Assembly (NCBI GenBank): GCA_002394385.1
Contig: DGTS01000039.1
Coordinates: 74,971 to 110,288, forward strand
DNA: 35,318 nt
From: Prevotella sp. UBA4330
GTDB lineage: Bacteria; Bacteroidota; Bacteroidia; Bacteroidales; Bacteroidaceae
Direction: 5' to 3'
In this document: in pieces, positions 1 through 8,083 of the stretch
Layout: each line of letters begins with the position of its first letter
Numbering within the stretch: the first letter of the stretch is position 1
Made by a program: the position numbers and the translations under genes
Notes under the pieces: model-generated
Databases searched by the model: none
What the model was told of the DNA's origin: nothing
What the model saw: the letters and a program-made list of their open reading frames with translations, nothing else

Positions 1-12
1 AAAAACCTGTTT

Positions 13-76
13 GTTGAAATGTTGAAATGTTGATTTGTTGATTTGTTGAAATGTTGAATTGTTGAAATGTTGAATT
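13..76. repeat. 8-bp tandem repeat (GTTGAWWT)x8
   Basis: Eight consecutive 8-bp units of the form GTTGAAAT, GTTGATTT or GTTGAATT. The GTTGA core recurs in two other arrays of this window, at 10354-10387 and, on the opposite strand, at 20311-20394. No coding function is seen; it is likely a slippage-prone intergenic repeat. Confidence 0.85.
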
Positions 77-116
77 TATTAAAAGCGCACCCCATAGTGT
101 TTTTCAGACCCCGCTC

Positions 117-163
117 AGTCGGATTTGCAATCCGACTGCATAGAATATAAGCATTTGTAATGC
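117..163. repeat. REP-like palindrome pair
   Basis: A perfect 9-bp palindrome with a TGC loop (AGTCGGATT / AATCCGACT, 117-137) is followed by a 5-bp palindrome GCATT-TGT-AATGC at 151-163. The first half recurs in opposite orientation at 253-275, so the two resemble a pair of dispersed extragenic palindromes. Confidence 0.7.
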
Positions 164-252
164 GAAAAAATATGGCAACAAGAGGGTTTACTAAACAATC
201 GTAAAAACTGTAGTAAGATGAATGAGCGTATTGAAAATACTTATACTCGAAG

Positions 253-275
253 CGGTCGGATTACAAATCCGACCG
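253..275. repeat. REP-like palindrome, inverted copy
   Basis: Perfect 10-bp inverted repeat CGGTCGGATT-ACA-AATCCGACCG. Its core is the reverse complement of the element at 117-137, apart from loop changes. The stretch 276-464 between this copy and the next promoter shows no credible gene. Confidence 0.7.
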
Positions 276-464
276 AGCAGGAAAACGTTTATAACGGGAC
301 GTTTTTAGATGTCTTCCCAAAAGAAAAATGGTCTTTTCAAAAATCTTCCGACCTATTTCCGACCATTTCCGACCCATGCCGAAATGCCCAGAAACAAAGG
401 GTTTCGGTACTTTCGGGGTATAATTTCCCGACCTGAAAAGGTCGGAAGATATTCGCGTTTTTTC

Positions 465-495
465 TTGCAAAACGTCTATCTGTTTTGTATCTTTG
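465..495 (+). promoter_or_regulatory. Bacteroidetes-type promoter
   Basis: TTG at 465-467, a 20-base spacer and TATCTTTG at 488-495 match the -33/-7 arrangement of the primary sigma factor of Bacteroidetes. Transcription would begin near 501, about 255 bases upstream of the next start codon. A second promoter lies closer to that gene, so this one probably serves the structured RNA candidate at 501-690. Confidence 0.7.
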
Positions 496-500
496 CATTG

Positions 501-690
501 TAGCAAGAGGAACCAGGACAATCGCGAAGGACGGCACCACTGCAGAGGGGCTTGGAGAATGCAGGTTAAACACTCCTCTCTTTGCGAGAGGTGTCGGGTG
601 AGCGTCCAAGAGATGTGCTATTGCACCGCGAAACATATACCTTTGAGGGCGTGAAAGGTATATCAAACGGAGTGAATATAGACAATAAAT
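501..690 (+). ncRNA. Candidate structured RNA, family not recognised
   Basis: No open frame fits, but the predicted transcript folds well. GGACG (529-533) pairs with CGTCC (603-607), and CACC (535-538) with GGTG (597-600). They enclose two hairpins, CTGCA/TGCAG (540-544 with 560-564) and CCTCTC/GAGAGG (575-580 with 586-591). A GTGC-TATT-GCAC hairpin follows at 615-626, then a perfect 10-bp hairpin (635-644 with 654-663). The promoter at 465-495 would start it near 501. No U-rich terminator is visible, so the 3' end is a guess. It could be a small RNA or a long leader for the downstream gene. Confidence 0.5.
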
Positions 691-724
691 CGGGTTAGAT
701 GGTTTCTATTACGCGAAAAATATG

Positions 725-732
725 TAACTTTG
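725..732 (+). promoter_or_regulatory. -7 box for the DUF4421 gene
   Basis: TAACTTTG matches the Bacteroidetes -7 consensus and lies 25 bases before the ATG at 757. The -33 region is poor (TTTC near 703). An upstream in-frame TTG at 730 overlaps this box, which argues against starting translation there. Confidence 0.6.
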
Positions 733-756
733 CATCATAAACATTTCAATTGCGGA

Positions 757-1755
757 ATGAGAAGAATATTTAAATGGCAACTGACGGCTATCATGGCAAC
801 GCTGCTCTGGGCGGGCATAGTCTCTGAGGCACAGGCGCAGAAGAAACTGTGGGGCATGCTGAAGCATAACGACAGTATAATGACGGCGCGCTACCGCAGC
901 AGCGACATCGACACGATGTATATCACACGTCCGAAGACAAAGTGGACGTTCATTGGCCGACTGAACGTTTCGGGCGCGAAGGTGGAAGTGGAGGGAGTGC
1001 AGCAGGGCAACCCGTTCCGCTCGGAGATGACTGCCGACTATAAATCGACGCTGAGCCTGGGTGTAAGTTATCTAGGACTGTCGCTGAACATGGCGTTGAA
1101 CCCCGCTAAACTGATGGGGAAATATAAAGACTTCGAGATTAACCTTAACTCATACAGCAACCGCTGGGGCTTTGACTTCATATACCAGAACGCGAAAAAC
1201 TTTAAGGGTTGGCACGAGATGGAGGGAGAGCCCAGAATAGAGTTGCCGCCCGAAGTGCTGACACTGAAGACACTCAACGTGAACGCCTACTATGCCTTCA
1301 ACTATCGGCGCTTCTCTTACCCTGCCGCCTTCACGCAGAGTTACATCCAGCGGCACTCGGCAGGCAGTTTCCTGCTGGCTTTTTCGGGACAGGGACAGCG
1401 GGCAGACACTAAGGCCACCTATGAATCGGTGCTGAAGGTAACGAACATAGGCATCGGTGCAGGTTACGGATACAACTGGGTGCCTGCGCGCAACTGGCTG
1501 CTGCATATCTCGGCGCTGCCCACGTTCATCGTTTACAGTCACACCTCGCTTAGGGTGAACGAGGAACGCATACCTTTGAAATACCATTTCCCCGAGGTTA
1601 TCATCACCTCGCGCGGGGCTATCGTGAAGCAGTTCGGCAACATGTTCGTTGGCACCTCGATGGTGTTCAACTTCACCAATATCGGCGACGAGGAACAGTT
1701 GGCGGTGCATAACATTAAGTGGCGCACGCGCCTGTTCGTCGGATTCAGACTGTAG
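757..1755 (+). CDS. DUF4421 family outer-membrane protein
   Basis: The protein has 332 residues counted from the ATG at 757; an in-frame TTG at 730 is rejected because it overlaps the -7 promoter box. Residues 1-28 form a Sec signal peptide ending AQAQ. The mature part has alternating hydrophobic and polar strands and a central segment with YYAFNYRRFSYPAAF and RHSAGSFLL, which I recognise as typical of the Bacteroidetes DUF4421 family. It ends in an aromatic/arginine strand (RLFVGFRL), as outer-membrane beta-barrels do. The biochemical role is unknown. The DUF418 gene starts 12 bases downstream and is probably co-transcribed. Confidence 0.85.
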   Translation: MRRIFKWQLTAIMATLLWAGIVSEAQAQKKLWGMLKHNDSIMTARYRSSDIDTMYITRPKTKWTFIGRLNVSGAKVEVEGVQQGNPFRSEMTADYKSTLSLGVSYLGLSLNMALNPAKLMGKYKDFEINLNSYSNRWGFDFIYQNAKNFKGWHEMEGEPRIELPPEVLTLKTLNVNAYYAFNYRRFSYPAAFTQSYIQRHSAGSFLLAFSGQGQRADTKATYESVLKVTNIGIGAGYGYNWVPARNWLLHISALPTFIVYSHTSLRVNEERIPLKYHFPEVIITSRGAIVKQFGNMFVGTSMVFNFTNIGDEEQLAVHNIKWRTRLFVGFRL

Positions 1756-1767
1756 AGAACAGGAGGC

Positions 1768-2907
1768 ATGGGGCAGGCAAGTGAGCGCATAGAGGTGGCC
1801 GACGCGCTGCGCGGTGTGGCTGTGGCGGGCATCATACTGTATCATGCCGTGGAGTCGTTCAATGCTTTCTATCCTGACGCGCGGTTCACGTTGGCTTGCG
1901 ATGATGATGTTTTCGGCATTGCCACGCTGTTGCTTTCGGGCAAGATGTACGGCATCTTTGCCCTGTTGTTCGGTCTCACTTTTCATATCATGCTCAGCCG
2001 TTCGTTGTCGCGCTGGCGCTTTGCGTGGCGCATGGTTCTGTTGTTTGTTATAGGAATGGTGAACATTGCCGTTTACGACGGTGACATACTTACCTCGTAT
2101 GCCCTCTGCGGACTGCTCTTGATTCTGTGTAGTCGGCTGAGCAACCGCTGGCTGTGGGTGCTGACGGTGTTGGTCCTGGCACAGCCCTTCGAACTGTGGC
2201 AACTGCTCAGCGGCTGGACGATGCCGTCCGACTGGATATGGAGCGACTATGCCTTGCTGGCGCAGCATCATCAAGAGAGTGGTTTCTGGCAGAACGTGGT
2301 GATGAATGTGCGCTATGCCTTTGTTGCCAATATGGGATATTTCACTTTTACGGGGCGCCTGACGCAGACGTTTGGCCTCTTCCTCTTGGGGTTGCTGTTC
2401 GGCCGTACCCGCATGTTTTGCAACGAGGGTAAAAATCTGCTTGTGTGGAAGTTGGTTCTGGTCGCCGGTTGCTTGGCGATAGGCGTTTGGAGTATGTGGT
2501 CGCCGCTATTATCTAACCAACAGCCAACACCCATCATCCAATATCTATCACCCATATTCAACCTTGCTGTGCTGCTTACGGAGATATCGGCAATAGTGCT
2601 GCTGTGGTATGCTTCGGCACGTCTGAGAAAGATGCTTGCGCCGGTATGCACCTTCGGCCGGATGAGCCTAAGCAACTATCTGCTGCAGTCGGTGATAGGG
2701 TGTTTCCTTTTTTACGGCTACGGCTTGGGACTCTACTGTGTTCTCGGGCGCACCTATGCGATACTTGCGGGTGCGGGTATGGTGATACTTCAGATTGTCG
2801 TAACCTGTCTCTGGGCTCGTCGCCACCAACGCGGTCCTGCCGAGGCGCTGTGGAGGAAGGGGACATACATGGGAGCAAAAACTCCATCCCCAACCCCACT
2901 CCCGTAG
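1768..2907 (+). CDS. DUF418 family inner-membrane protein
   Basis: The protein has 379 residues and starts at an ATG preceded almost directly by AGGAGG, an unusually perfect Shine-Dalgarno for this phylum though very close to the ATG. The N-terminus (RIEVADALRGVAVAGIILYHA) and the hydrophobic segments that follow fit DUF418, a polytopic family distantly related to membrane acyltransferases. The family's C-terminal region appears as FGRMSLSNYLLQSVIG near residues 295-310. The last residues (about 370-379, TPSPTPLP) are encoded by a dispersed GC-rich repeat, so the natural stop seems to have been replaced. Substrate unknown. It follows the DUF4421 gene by 12 bases. Confidence 0.85.
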   Translation: MGQASERIEVADALRGVAVAGIILYHAVESFNAFYPDARFTLACDDDVFGIATLLLSGKMYGIFALLFGLTFHIMLSRSLSRWRFAWRMVLLFVIGMVNIAVYDGDILTSYALCGLLLILCSRLSNRWLWVLTVLVLAQPFELWQLLSGWTMPSDWIWSDYALLAQHHQESGFWQNVVMNVRYAFVANMGYFTFTGRLTQTFGLFLLGLLFGRTRMFCNEGKNLLVWKLVLVAGCLAIGVWSMWSPLLSNQQPTPIIQYLSPIFNLAVLLTEISAIVLLWYASARLRKMLAPVCTFGRMSLSNYLLQSVIGCFLFYGYGLGLYCVLGRTYAILAGAGMVILQIVVTCLWARRHQRGPAEALWRKGTYMGAKTPSPTPLP

Positions 2908-2916
2908 AGAGGGGAG
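2880..2916. repeat. GC-rich dispersed repeat, copy a
   Basis: Contains CCCCAACCCCACTCCC and an ACTCCC/GGGGAG palindrome around a GTAGAGA loop. It is a degenerate member of the family seen at 13295, 14300, 33797 and 33959. It supplies the last codons and the stop of the DUF418 gene. Confidence 0.6.
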
Positions 2917-3037
2917 CCATCTCATGTTACGGATATGCGGCGTGCGCACACGCTCATGCATATTAATAAGATGGTGTGTGTGTGATTGCTCCATTTCAAG
3001 ACAAAGAGAAACTTTTCAAATGCTTCCATGACAGCAA

Positions 3038-3086
3038 AAAAGGCCATTTTACCGACCAATATATACGGTCAGTAAAATAGCCTTTT
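3038..3086. terminator. Bidirectional terminator
   Basis: Twenty-base arms (3038-3057 and 3067-3086) pair with two mismatches around a 9-base loop. A runs precede and T runs follow, so it can end both the rightward DUF418 transcript and the leftward outer-membrane gene. The ATTTTACCGACCAA part is shared with the repeat at 33571-33640. The 130 bases between the DUF418 stop and this hairpin hold nothing else recognisable. Confidence 0.8.
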
Positions 3087-3106
3087 ACTTTTATATTAAT
3101 AATCTA

Positions 3107-3706
3107 TTAGAACTTACAACGTAAACCGGCGCAGACAATACCCTGCTCACCCATACCAACCTCAGCAAATCCACGTACGGTAGGACTACCAGCCTCAATA
3201 CCGATAAGCGATGCTTGCCAGTTGAAGTGTGTCATCTTGTCGTCATCATTCTTCGACTTGCCATCAATAGCCTTAAACTTCATGTCGCGGAAAGTAACAC
3301 CGGCTGCAAGTTTCGAGTACATTCCGAAATTCTTCTTACGAAGCCAGTTGAACTTTACTGACGGCATCACGGTGATATAATTGTTCTTGATCTCACCAAT
3401 TTTGCTGTTCTTTGACTCAAACACGTCCTGCTTGCAGTGACCGTATGCTACTATACCACCTACACTTAACATAGGATTAACATGATAGAAATACTCTAAA
3501 GCGACAGGACCTATGAACTTTTCGTTGTCAAAAGAAACACCACTCAGCACACCACCTATGTTTTCGAACACATCAAGAACCTGTGAGTTAGAGTCAAATC
3601 CGTAACTGACAGCAATCTCATGCTTTGTCTCTTCATAACCATTCTGTGCATTAACACTCAGTGTAGTCATTATGGCGGCTACTGCCAAAATTGCAATCTT
3701 TTTCAT
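3107..3706 (-). CDS. Small outer-membrane beta-barrel-like protein
   Basis: The protein has 199 residues from the ATG at 3706. Longer in-frame starts upstream run into the promoter and are rejected. MKKIAILAVAAIMTTLSVNAQ is a clear signal peptide cut before Q. The mature part has short amphipathic strands (HEIAVSYGF, VALEYFYHV, SVGGIVAYGH, YITVMPSVKFNW, SKLAAGVTF) and ends in a basic/aromatic residue (CAGLRCKF), as 8-strand porin-like barrels do. No specific family or ligand is recognised. It is single-gene: the terminator is 20 bases past the stop and its own promoter is upstream. Confidence 0.75.
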   Translation of the reverse strand: MKKIAILAVAAIMTTLSVNAQNGYEETKHEIAVSYGFDSNSQVLDVFENIGGVLSGVSFDNEKFIGPVALEYFYHVNPMLSVGGIVAYGHCKQDVFESKNSKIGEIKNNYITVMPSVKFNWLRKKNFGMYSKLAAGVTFRDMKFKAIDGKSKNDDDKMTHFNWQASLIGIEAGSPTVRGFAEVGMGEQGIVCAGLRCKF

Positions 3707-3742
3707 TTTAATAAATATTTTAGTTGTTCTGTTTATCGGGTG

Positions 3743-3774
3743 CAAAGTTAAGGCAGTTTTTCACGCCCGGCAAG
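3743..3774 (-). promoter_or_regulatory. Promoter of the small outer-membrane gene
   Basis: On the minus strand TAACTTTG occupies 3750-3743. A CTTG sequence at about 3774-3771 is at roughly the right distance for a -33 element. The start codon lies 37 bases downstream of the -7 box. Confidence 0.65.
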
Positions 3775-3801
3775 AAAATGCGGTATTATTAGTGTATATT
3801 G

Positions 3802-3861
3802 TTGCGACAATGACTTATATTTGCGACAATTCATGAAAAGAAAGTGCAAAATGTGTCGCAA
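3802..3861. promoter_or_regulatory. TTGCGACA sites, possible regulator binding
   Basis: TTGCGACA occurs at 3802-3809 and 3821-3828 (19 bases apart, about two helical turns) and as the inverse TGTCGCAA at 3854-3861. All lie just upstream of the outer-membrane gene promoter. The rest of the 3746-3998 gap has no supported gene. Confidence 0.4.
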
Positions 3862-3998
3862 AATATACAAAAAAGCAATTATTTTGTCTGAATGGCAGTT
3901 CTCCGTCCCTTTTTTTGTAATAAGGCGAGAACGATAGTGGAAAAGTATATGTCTTTTGTTTCAAAAACACGAGTGACTTGCAAATCAAGAGAAAACAA

Positions 3999-4038
3999 AG
4001 AGTGCAGAATGTAATCATAATTCTACATCCTGCACTCT
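3999..4038 (-). terminator. Terminator of the M16 protease gene
   Basis: AGAGTGCAG (3999-4007) pairs with CTGCACTCT (4030-4038), extended inward by ATGTA/TACAT after one mismatch. Reading leftward, the stem is followed by a T-rich stretch. It lies 22 bases past the protease stop. Confidence 0.75.
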
Positions 4039-4059
4039 ATGTTCTGTATTAAAAGAGAA

Positions 4060-6885
4060 TTACTTCTCAGGAGTCATGGTGACGTCGATTTGGCTTCCCT
4101 TGTCAACGAGTTGCTTCAGGAAAGCAGCAATCTTCTCAGGGGTGAGGTCGTTAACCACCTTCTTGTAGTTGGTCTGCAGGTCAACGTTTGTCCAGATGTA
4201 CTCGTCGATGACATCCATCCAGTGAGAGTTGCTCTTGGCATCGGTGTCAGCGTTCTTAAGCATGTTCTCCTTAATCTTAGCCACCTTGTCAGCATCCACC
4301 TTGATGGTATTGTCGGCCATACCCTTTGCAAGGAGACTGAGGGCTGTCTGTGCCTTCTCTGGGTCCATTGGGCATACTGCCTGCATCACTACCAATGCCT
4401 TGTCGCCTGTGCGACGGAGAGAGCCCTGTGCAGACACGGTGTAGGCTGCGCTGGCGTCCTCGCGGATGTCTTTCAGGTAAACCATCATGAGCAACTGTCC
4501 TGCTGCGTCGGCGAGAACAGAGTTCTCAAGGTTGTATGTTGCAGGCATGTGCCACAACTTGAATGCGAGAGCCTTTGGCGACTCCATCTTGCGTGTGAAG
4601 GTGTTGTTAATCTTTCCGTCGGCAAAGTCGTCAACATCTTTCCAGTCGGCAACTTTCTTCTGTGAAGGCAGCGATGCTATGTACTGCTCGATGAGCGGGC
4701 GTATTGTAGCCTCGTCGAAGTTTCCTACGAAGTAGAACTCATATCCACGTGCGTTGCTGAAGCGCTCTTTCCATATCTGCATGATGCGGTCGTAGTTTAT
4801 CTTGTCAAGGTCTTCCTTGCATGTAGGAGCAAAGCGTGGGTTGTGGCCGTATATGGTGAGTGATACAGAGTCGCTGAACACCGACTCTGGCTGCAGGTTT
4901 TTGTTTGCAAGCATCAGAGCGAGTTGCTCTTTGATAGAGTTGAATGACTCCTCGTCCTTCGAAACGTTGGTGAAGTGGAGGTAGATGAGTTGCATTGCGG
5001 TCTCGATGTCCTTGGGCACAGAGTTACCTCCAATGTAGTTGTAGTAATTGCTCATGTCGAGCGATACGCCCACCTGCTTTCCGTAGAGAGCCTTCTGCAG
5101 TTCGCTGTTAGAGAAGTTGCCGAGTCCGCTTGCCTCCATTGCTGTGCCGAAGTACTTCAGGTTGATGTAGTCGGCAGGTCCGTAGAGTCCCTTACCTCCC
5201 TTAGCCATTGCCTGGAATACGATTTCGTCGTTCTTGAAGTCGGTTTTCTTCAGCACCACCTTGGCACCGTTGCTCAGTTCGAGTTCCTTGTATCCGAGTT
5301 TTGTATTTTCCTTCTCCTTTACAATCTTGCCTGGTTTCGGCATTGCCTCGGGAGCGATGAGTGGTTCGTTCTTGGTGTTGTCAACATAAGCCTCGAGTGT
5401 CTCGCCGCGCACCTGGCTGATGGCCTGTGCCATGGCTGCCTTGTCGGGATATGTCTTGCCTTCCTTCTCCTGTGCCATTACGAGTGCCACGAGGTTTGAG
5501 TCGTTCTCGCTGATGAGTTCCTTGGCATACTCGTTGATCATCTCGACACCAATCATCGGCGACTTGAGCAGTTGTGACAGTATCTGGTACTTCACCTCTA
5601 TTGATGGTATCGGCTCGTTGTCGAGATAGTTGTCGCGATAGAGGTTGCCGTAAACGGCGTTGTCCACTTTGTCGCGGTTGTTGTACTGCTTCTCCAGTTG
5701 GCTCAGGTACTCGCTCTTGCAGCGGTCGTACTCACCAGCGGTGAAACCGAACTGACGCACGCGCTGTGCCTCGCGGTAGATGGCTGCGAGACTCTCGATG
5801 TCCTTGCCGTCCTTTGCCATAGCGTTCAACTCGAAGTTGTCCTTGGTCTTGGAGAGGATGTATTGTCCGTCTTGTGCATCGGCAGCAACGAATGGGCAGT
5901 CGGCTTTCTTAGCCATTTCCTCGAAGCGCAGGTTGAACATCATTGCGATTACGCTCTTTGCATACTGGTCGAGCAGGTAACCGATGTTCTCCTTCTCCTC
6001 TTTCTCCACGATGTCGTGCTTCATCATGACGCTAACGAGAGAGTATTTCTGCTCCTTGTCCTTCTCGAAGAGGTAGATAGGCTCGGCGTTGTCTGGCACA
6101 AGTTCGTCTTTCACCTGTGCAGCATCAGCAGGAACCACAACGTTTTTCCAGAGGTCCTTGATGACAGCCTCCACGTGGTCAACGTCAACATCGCCGACAA
6201 CGATGATAGCCTGATTGTCCGGGCGATACCACTTGCGGTAGTATGCGCGCAGTGCTTCGTGCTCGAAGTTATCGACAATCTCCATCAGACCGATAGGCAG
6301 GCGCTCGCCATACTTACAGCCAGGATAGAGTGCAGGCAGAATCTTCTGGTACATGCGCTGGCCAGGTCCTTCGTTGAGTTGCCACTCCTGATGAATGACG
6401 CCGCGCTCCTTGTCAATCTCCTTGCCATCGAGAGTGAGGCCGTTCGACCAGTCCTTCAAGATGAGGATACATGAGTCGATGGCTGTCGCGCGCTTTGTGG
6501 GCACGTTGCAGATGCGATAAACGGTCTGGTCGATTGAGGTGTAAGCATTAAGGTCGCTTCCGAACTCCACTCCCAGTGAACGGGTATATTCCAGCAGTGT
6601 AGAATCGGGGAAATGCTCAGAGCCGTTGAACGCCATGTGCTCGAGGAAGTGAGCCAGACCGCGCTGGTCGTCGTTCTCCTGGATAGAGCCCACGCGCTGA
6701 GCGATGTAGAAGTTGGCCTTGTTCTCTGGCCAGTTGTTGTTACGGATGTAATAAGTAAGTCCGTTGTCAAGTTTTCCGATGCGCACCTTGTCGTCCTTGG
6801 GGATAGGCGGCAGTTCTTGTGCCATCAGTGCTGTGGCGCTCATTACTATGAGGGCGACAGCAATAAAGAATCTTTTCAGTTTCAT
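4060..6885 (-). CDS. M16 family zinc metalloprotease, exported
   Basis: The protein has 941 residues. A signal peptide ends around residue 22 (SATALMAQ), so it acts in the periplasm or at the outer membrane. The inverted zinc motif HxxEH is complete as H79-FL-E82-H83, inside GLAHFLEHMAFNG. The likely third ligand is E160 in the segment EIDKERGVIHQE, about 77 residues on, as in pitrilysin-type enzymes. The length matches a tandem arrangement of two M16 halves, the second starting near residue 520 and lacking HxxEH, as is normal. It degrades peptides within a clam-shell chamber in known relatives; the substrate here is unknown. It has its own promoter and terminator. Confidence 0.93.
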   Translation of the reverse strand: MKLKRFFIAVALIVMSATALMAQELPPIPKDDKVRIGKLDNGLTYYIRNNNWPENKANFYIAQRVGSIQENDDQRGLAHFLEHMAFNGSEHFPDSTLLEYTRSLGVEFGSDLNAYTSIDQTVYRICNVPTKRATAIDSCILILKDWSNGLTLDGKEIDKERGVIHQEWQLNEGPGQRMYQKILPALYPGCKYGERLPIGLMEIVDNFEHEALRAYYRKWYRPDNQAIIVVGDVDVDHVEAVIKDLWKNVVVPADAAQVKDELVPDNAEPIYLFEKDKEQKYSLVSVMMKHDIVEKEEKENIGYLLDQYAKSVIAMMFNLRFEEMAKKADCPFVAADAQDGQYILSKTKDNFELNAMAKDGKDIESLAAIYREAQRVRQFGFTAGEYDRCKSEYLSQLEKQYNNRDKVDNAVYGNLYRDNYLDNEPIPSIEVKYQILSQLLKSPMIGVEMINEYAKELISENDSNLVALVMAQEKEGKTYPDKAAMAQAISQVRGETLEAYVDNTKNEPLIAPEAMPKPGKIVKEKENTKLGYKELELSNGAKVVLKKTDFKNDEIVFQAMAKGGKGLYGPADYINLKYFGTAMEASGLGNFSNSELQKALYGKQVGVSLDMSNYYNYIGGNSVPKDIETAMQLIYLHFTNVSKDEESFNSIKEQLALMLANKNLQPESVFSDSVSLTIYGHNPRFAPTCKEDLDKINYDRIMQIWKERFSNARGYEFYFVGNFDEATIRPLIEQYIASLPSQKKVADWKDVDDFADGKINNTFTRKMESPKALAFKLWHMPATYNLENSVLADAAGQLLMMVYLKDIREDASAAYTVSAQGSLRRTGDKALVVMQAVCPMDPEKAQTALSLLAKGMADNTIKVDADKVAKIKENMLKNADTDAKSNSHWMDVIDEYIWTNVDLQTNYKKVVNDLTPEKIAAFLKQLVDKGSQIDVTMTPEK

Positions 6886-6934
6886 ACTATATTAATTGAA
6901 ATGATAAATTAGAGTTTCACCGATATTAGGACTG

Positions 6935-6942
6935 CAAAATTA
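6935..6942 (-). promoter_or_regulatory. -7 box for the M16 protease
   Basis: Minus-strand TAATTTTG at 6942-6935, about 50 bases upstream of the start codon. The -33 element is not convincing. Between here and the TraB gene, the short repeat GAGTTAAT occurs twice near 7013-7030. Confidence 0.5.
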
Positions 6943-7059
6943 ACAAATAATTTGCATACCTTGTATTATAACGAGTTTTTTTAAGTATAATTATAATTAT
7001 AATGAGGAGTTTGCGAGTTAATGAGTTAATAAGTTCAGGAGGGATTTGCCATCACTTCA

Positions 7060-7965
7060 TCACTTCACTCCTGTCACTGTGTAACCTGCCTTGCGAAGAC
7101 CATTGAGGACACCGCGCTCGCCCACGAGATGGGCGGCACCGACAGCGAAGAACGTGGGCTTCTGCTTCATGATGTCGGGCATCTGAGAGAGCCAGTTGTC
7201 GTTGCGTCCGTAGAGAATGCGCTCGTTTTCTTCGTCGGTGTTGTCGCATGAGTTGTTCAGACGTTCGTCGGTTATTTCCTCTATACTCTTAATGTCTTGC
7301 GAGTAGAACGCCTTGATGGTGCGTTCGGTTTGCGATTCCATGTACTCATAATTATCGCAGTAGCACATCAACAGTTCCACCTGGCGCTCTAAGGTAATCC
7401 CGCCGAACAGCGCGTCTAATTGGAAATCAAGGGTTTCAAAGCCCTTCACATCCTTGCCGTTCTTCTTTGCTTCGTTCTGGAAATAGCCGTCAAAGGGGTC
7501 GAGCGGATTGAACGACGGTTCTCTCTTGAGGTAACTCATCAGCGACAACTGTGTCATCAGAGCCTGCGGTGTGAATGCGTCGAGTTGCTGTTTCATCATG
7601 GGATTGGTGAGATCCACACCAAAGGTTTTGGTGAGAACGGCGTTCAGTTTGCCCTGTTGCTCCTCGTTGAGCAGTGAGGTGAGGGTCTTCCCGTCTTCAA
7701 GCATCATTGCCTGCTGGGTCTTGAGGGCATTTTCTGGACTCGCCATGTCGTCCATCACCACTTCGCCATACACCTGTTCTGTCTCGTCGAGCGCAGCCTT
7801 TAGTCCTGGTATGCTGTCGGTGAAACTTGATGTTGCGAGATGGTATGTGCCAATGATGTAACTGTTTTTGCTTAGCCCGTTGCCCGAAATCTTGTATAGC
7901 AACTGTGCGTTGGTGCTGACTGCTGCTGTCAGAAGCAGTGCAAGCGAAATGATAACCTTTTTCAT
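7060..7965 (-). CDS. TraB/GumN family protein
   Basis: The protein has 301 residues. MKKVIISLALLLTAAVSTNAQ is a signal peptide cut before Q. The family's N-terminal conserved block is visible as NSYIIGTYHLA (residues about 34-44) and the C-terminal one as FFAVGAAHLVGERGVLNGLRKAGY. Both carry the glycine-histidine (GTYH, GAAHL) pattern of the TraB/PrgY/GumN superfamily, whose members are thought to be metal-dependent proteases or heme-binding proteins. The Bacteroidetes versions are uncharacterised. It lies downstream of the M50 protease gene, separated by a 100-bp pyrimidine repeat tract, and may be the last gene of that operon. Confidence 0.88.
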   Translation of the reverse strand: MKKVIISLALLLTAAVSTNAQLLYKISGNGLSKNSYIIGTYHLATSSFTDSIPGLKAALDETEQVYGEVVMDDMASPENALKTQQAMMLEDGKTLTSLLNEEQQGKLNAVLTKTFGVDLTNPMMKQQLDAFTPQALMTQLSLMSYLKREPSFNPLDPFDGYFQNEAKKNGKDVKGFETLDFQLDALFGGITLERQVELLMCYCDNYEYMESQTERTIKAFYSQDIKSIEEITDERLNNSCDNTDEENERILYGRNDNWLSQMPDIMKQKPTFFAVGAAHLVGERGVLNGLRKAGYTVTGVK

Positions 7966-7983
7966 AATTGTGATTATTAATTC

Positions 7984-8083
7984 TTACCTTTTTACTTTTT
8001 TACCTTTTTTACTTTTTTACCTTTTTTACTTTTTTACCTTTTTTACCCTTTTACTTTTTTACCCTTTTACTTTTTTACCTTTA
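7984..8083. repeat. Pyrimidine tandem repeat (TTTTTTACY)n
   Basis: About twelve units alternating TTTTTTACC and TTTTTTACT (7-9 bases each) fill the gap between the TraB and M50 genes. On the coding strand it reads as GTAAAAAAG repeats. The array supplies the stop codon and the last four residues (KVKK) of the M50 protein. Confidence 0.85.

Noticed and set aside
337..666. Small protein genes in 218-666 on either strand
   Set aside because: Frames are low-complexity translations of palindromes and the structured region; the start codons fit no promoter.
1150..2274. Open frame of 374 codons antisense to the DUF4421 and DUF418 genes
   Set aside because: It spans the junction of two well-supported genes on the other strand and has no signal, domain or promoter.
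3815..4018. 67-codon frame upstream of the small outer-membrane gene
   Set aside because: It overlaps the terminator of the M16 gene and the TTGCGACA sites; no similarity.
5698..6474. Open frames antisense to the M16 protease, also at 4039-4665
   Set aside because: They are shadows of a confidently identified gene; no recognisable protein.
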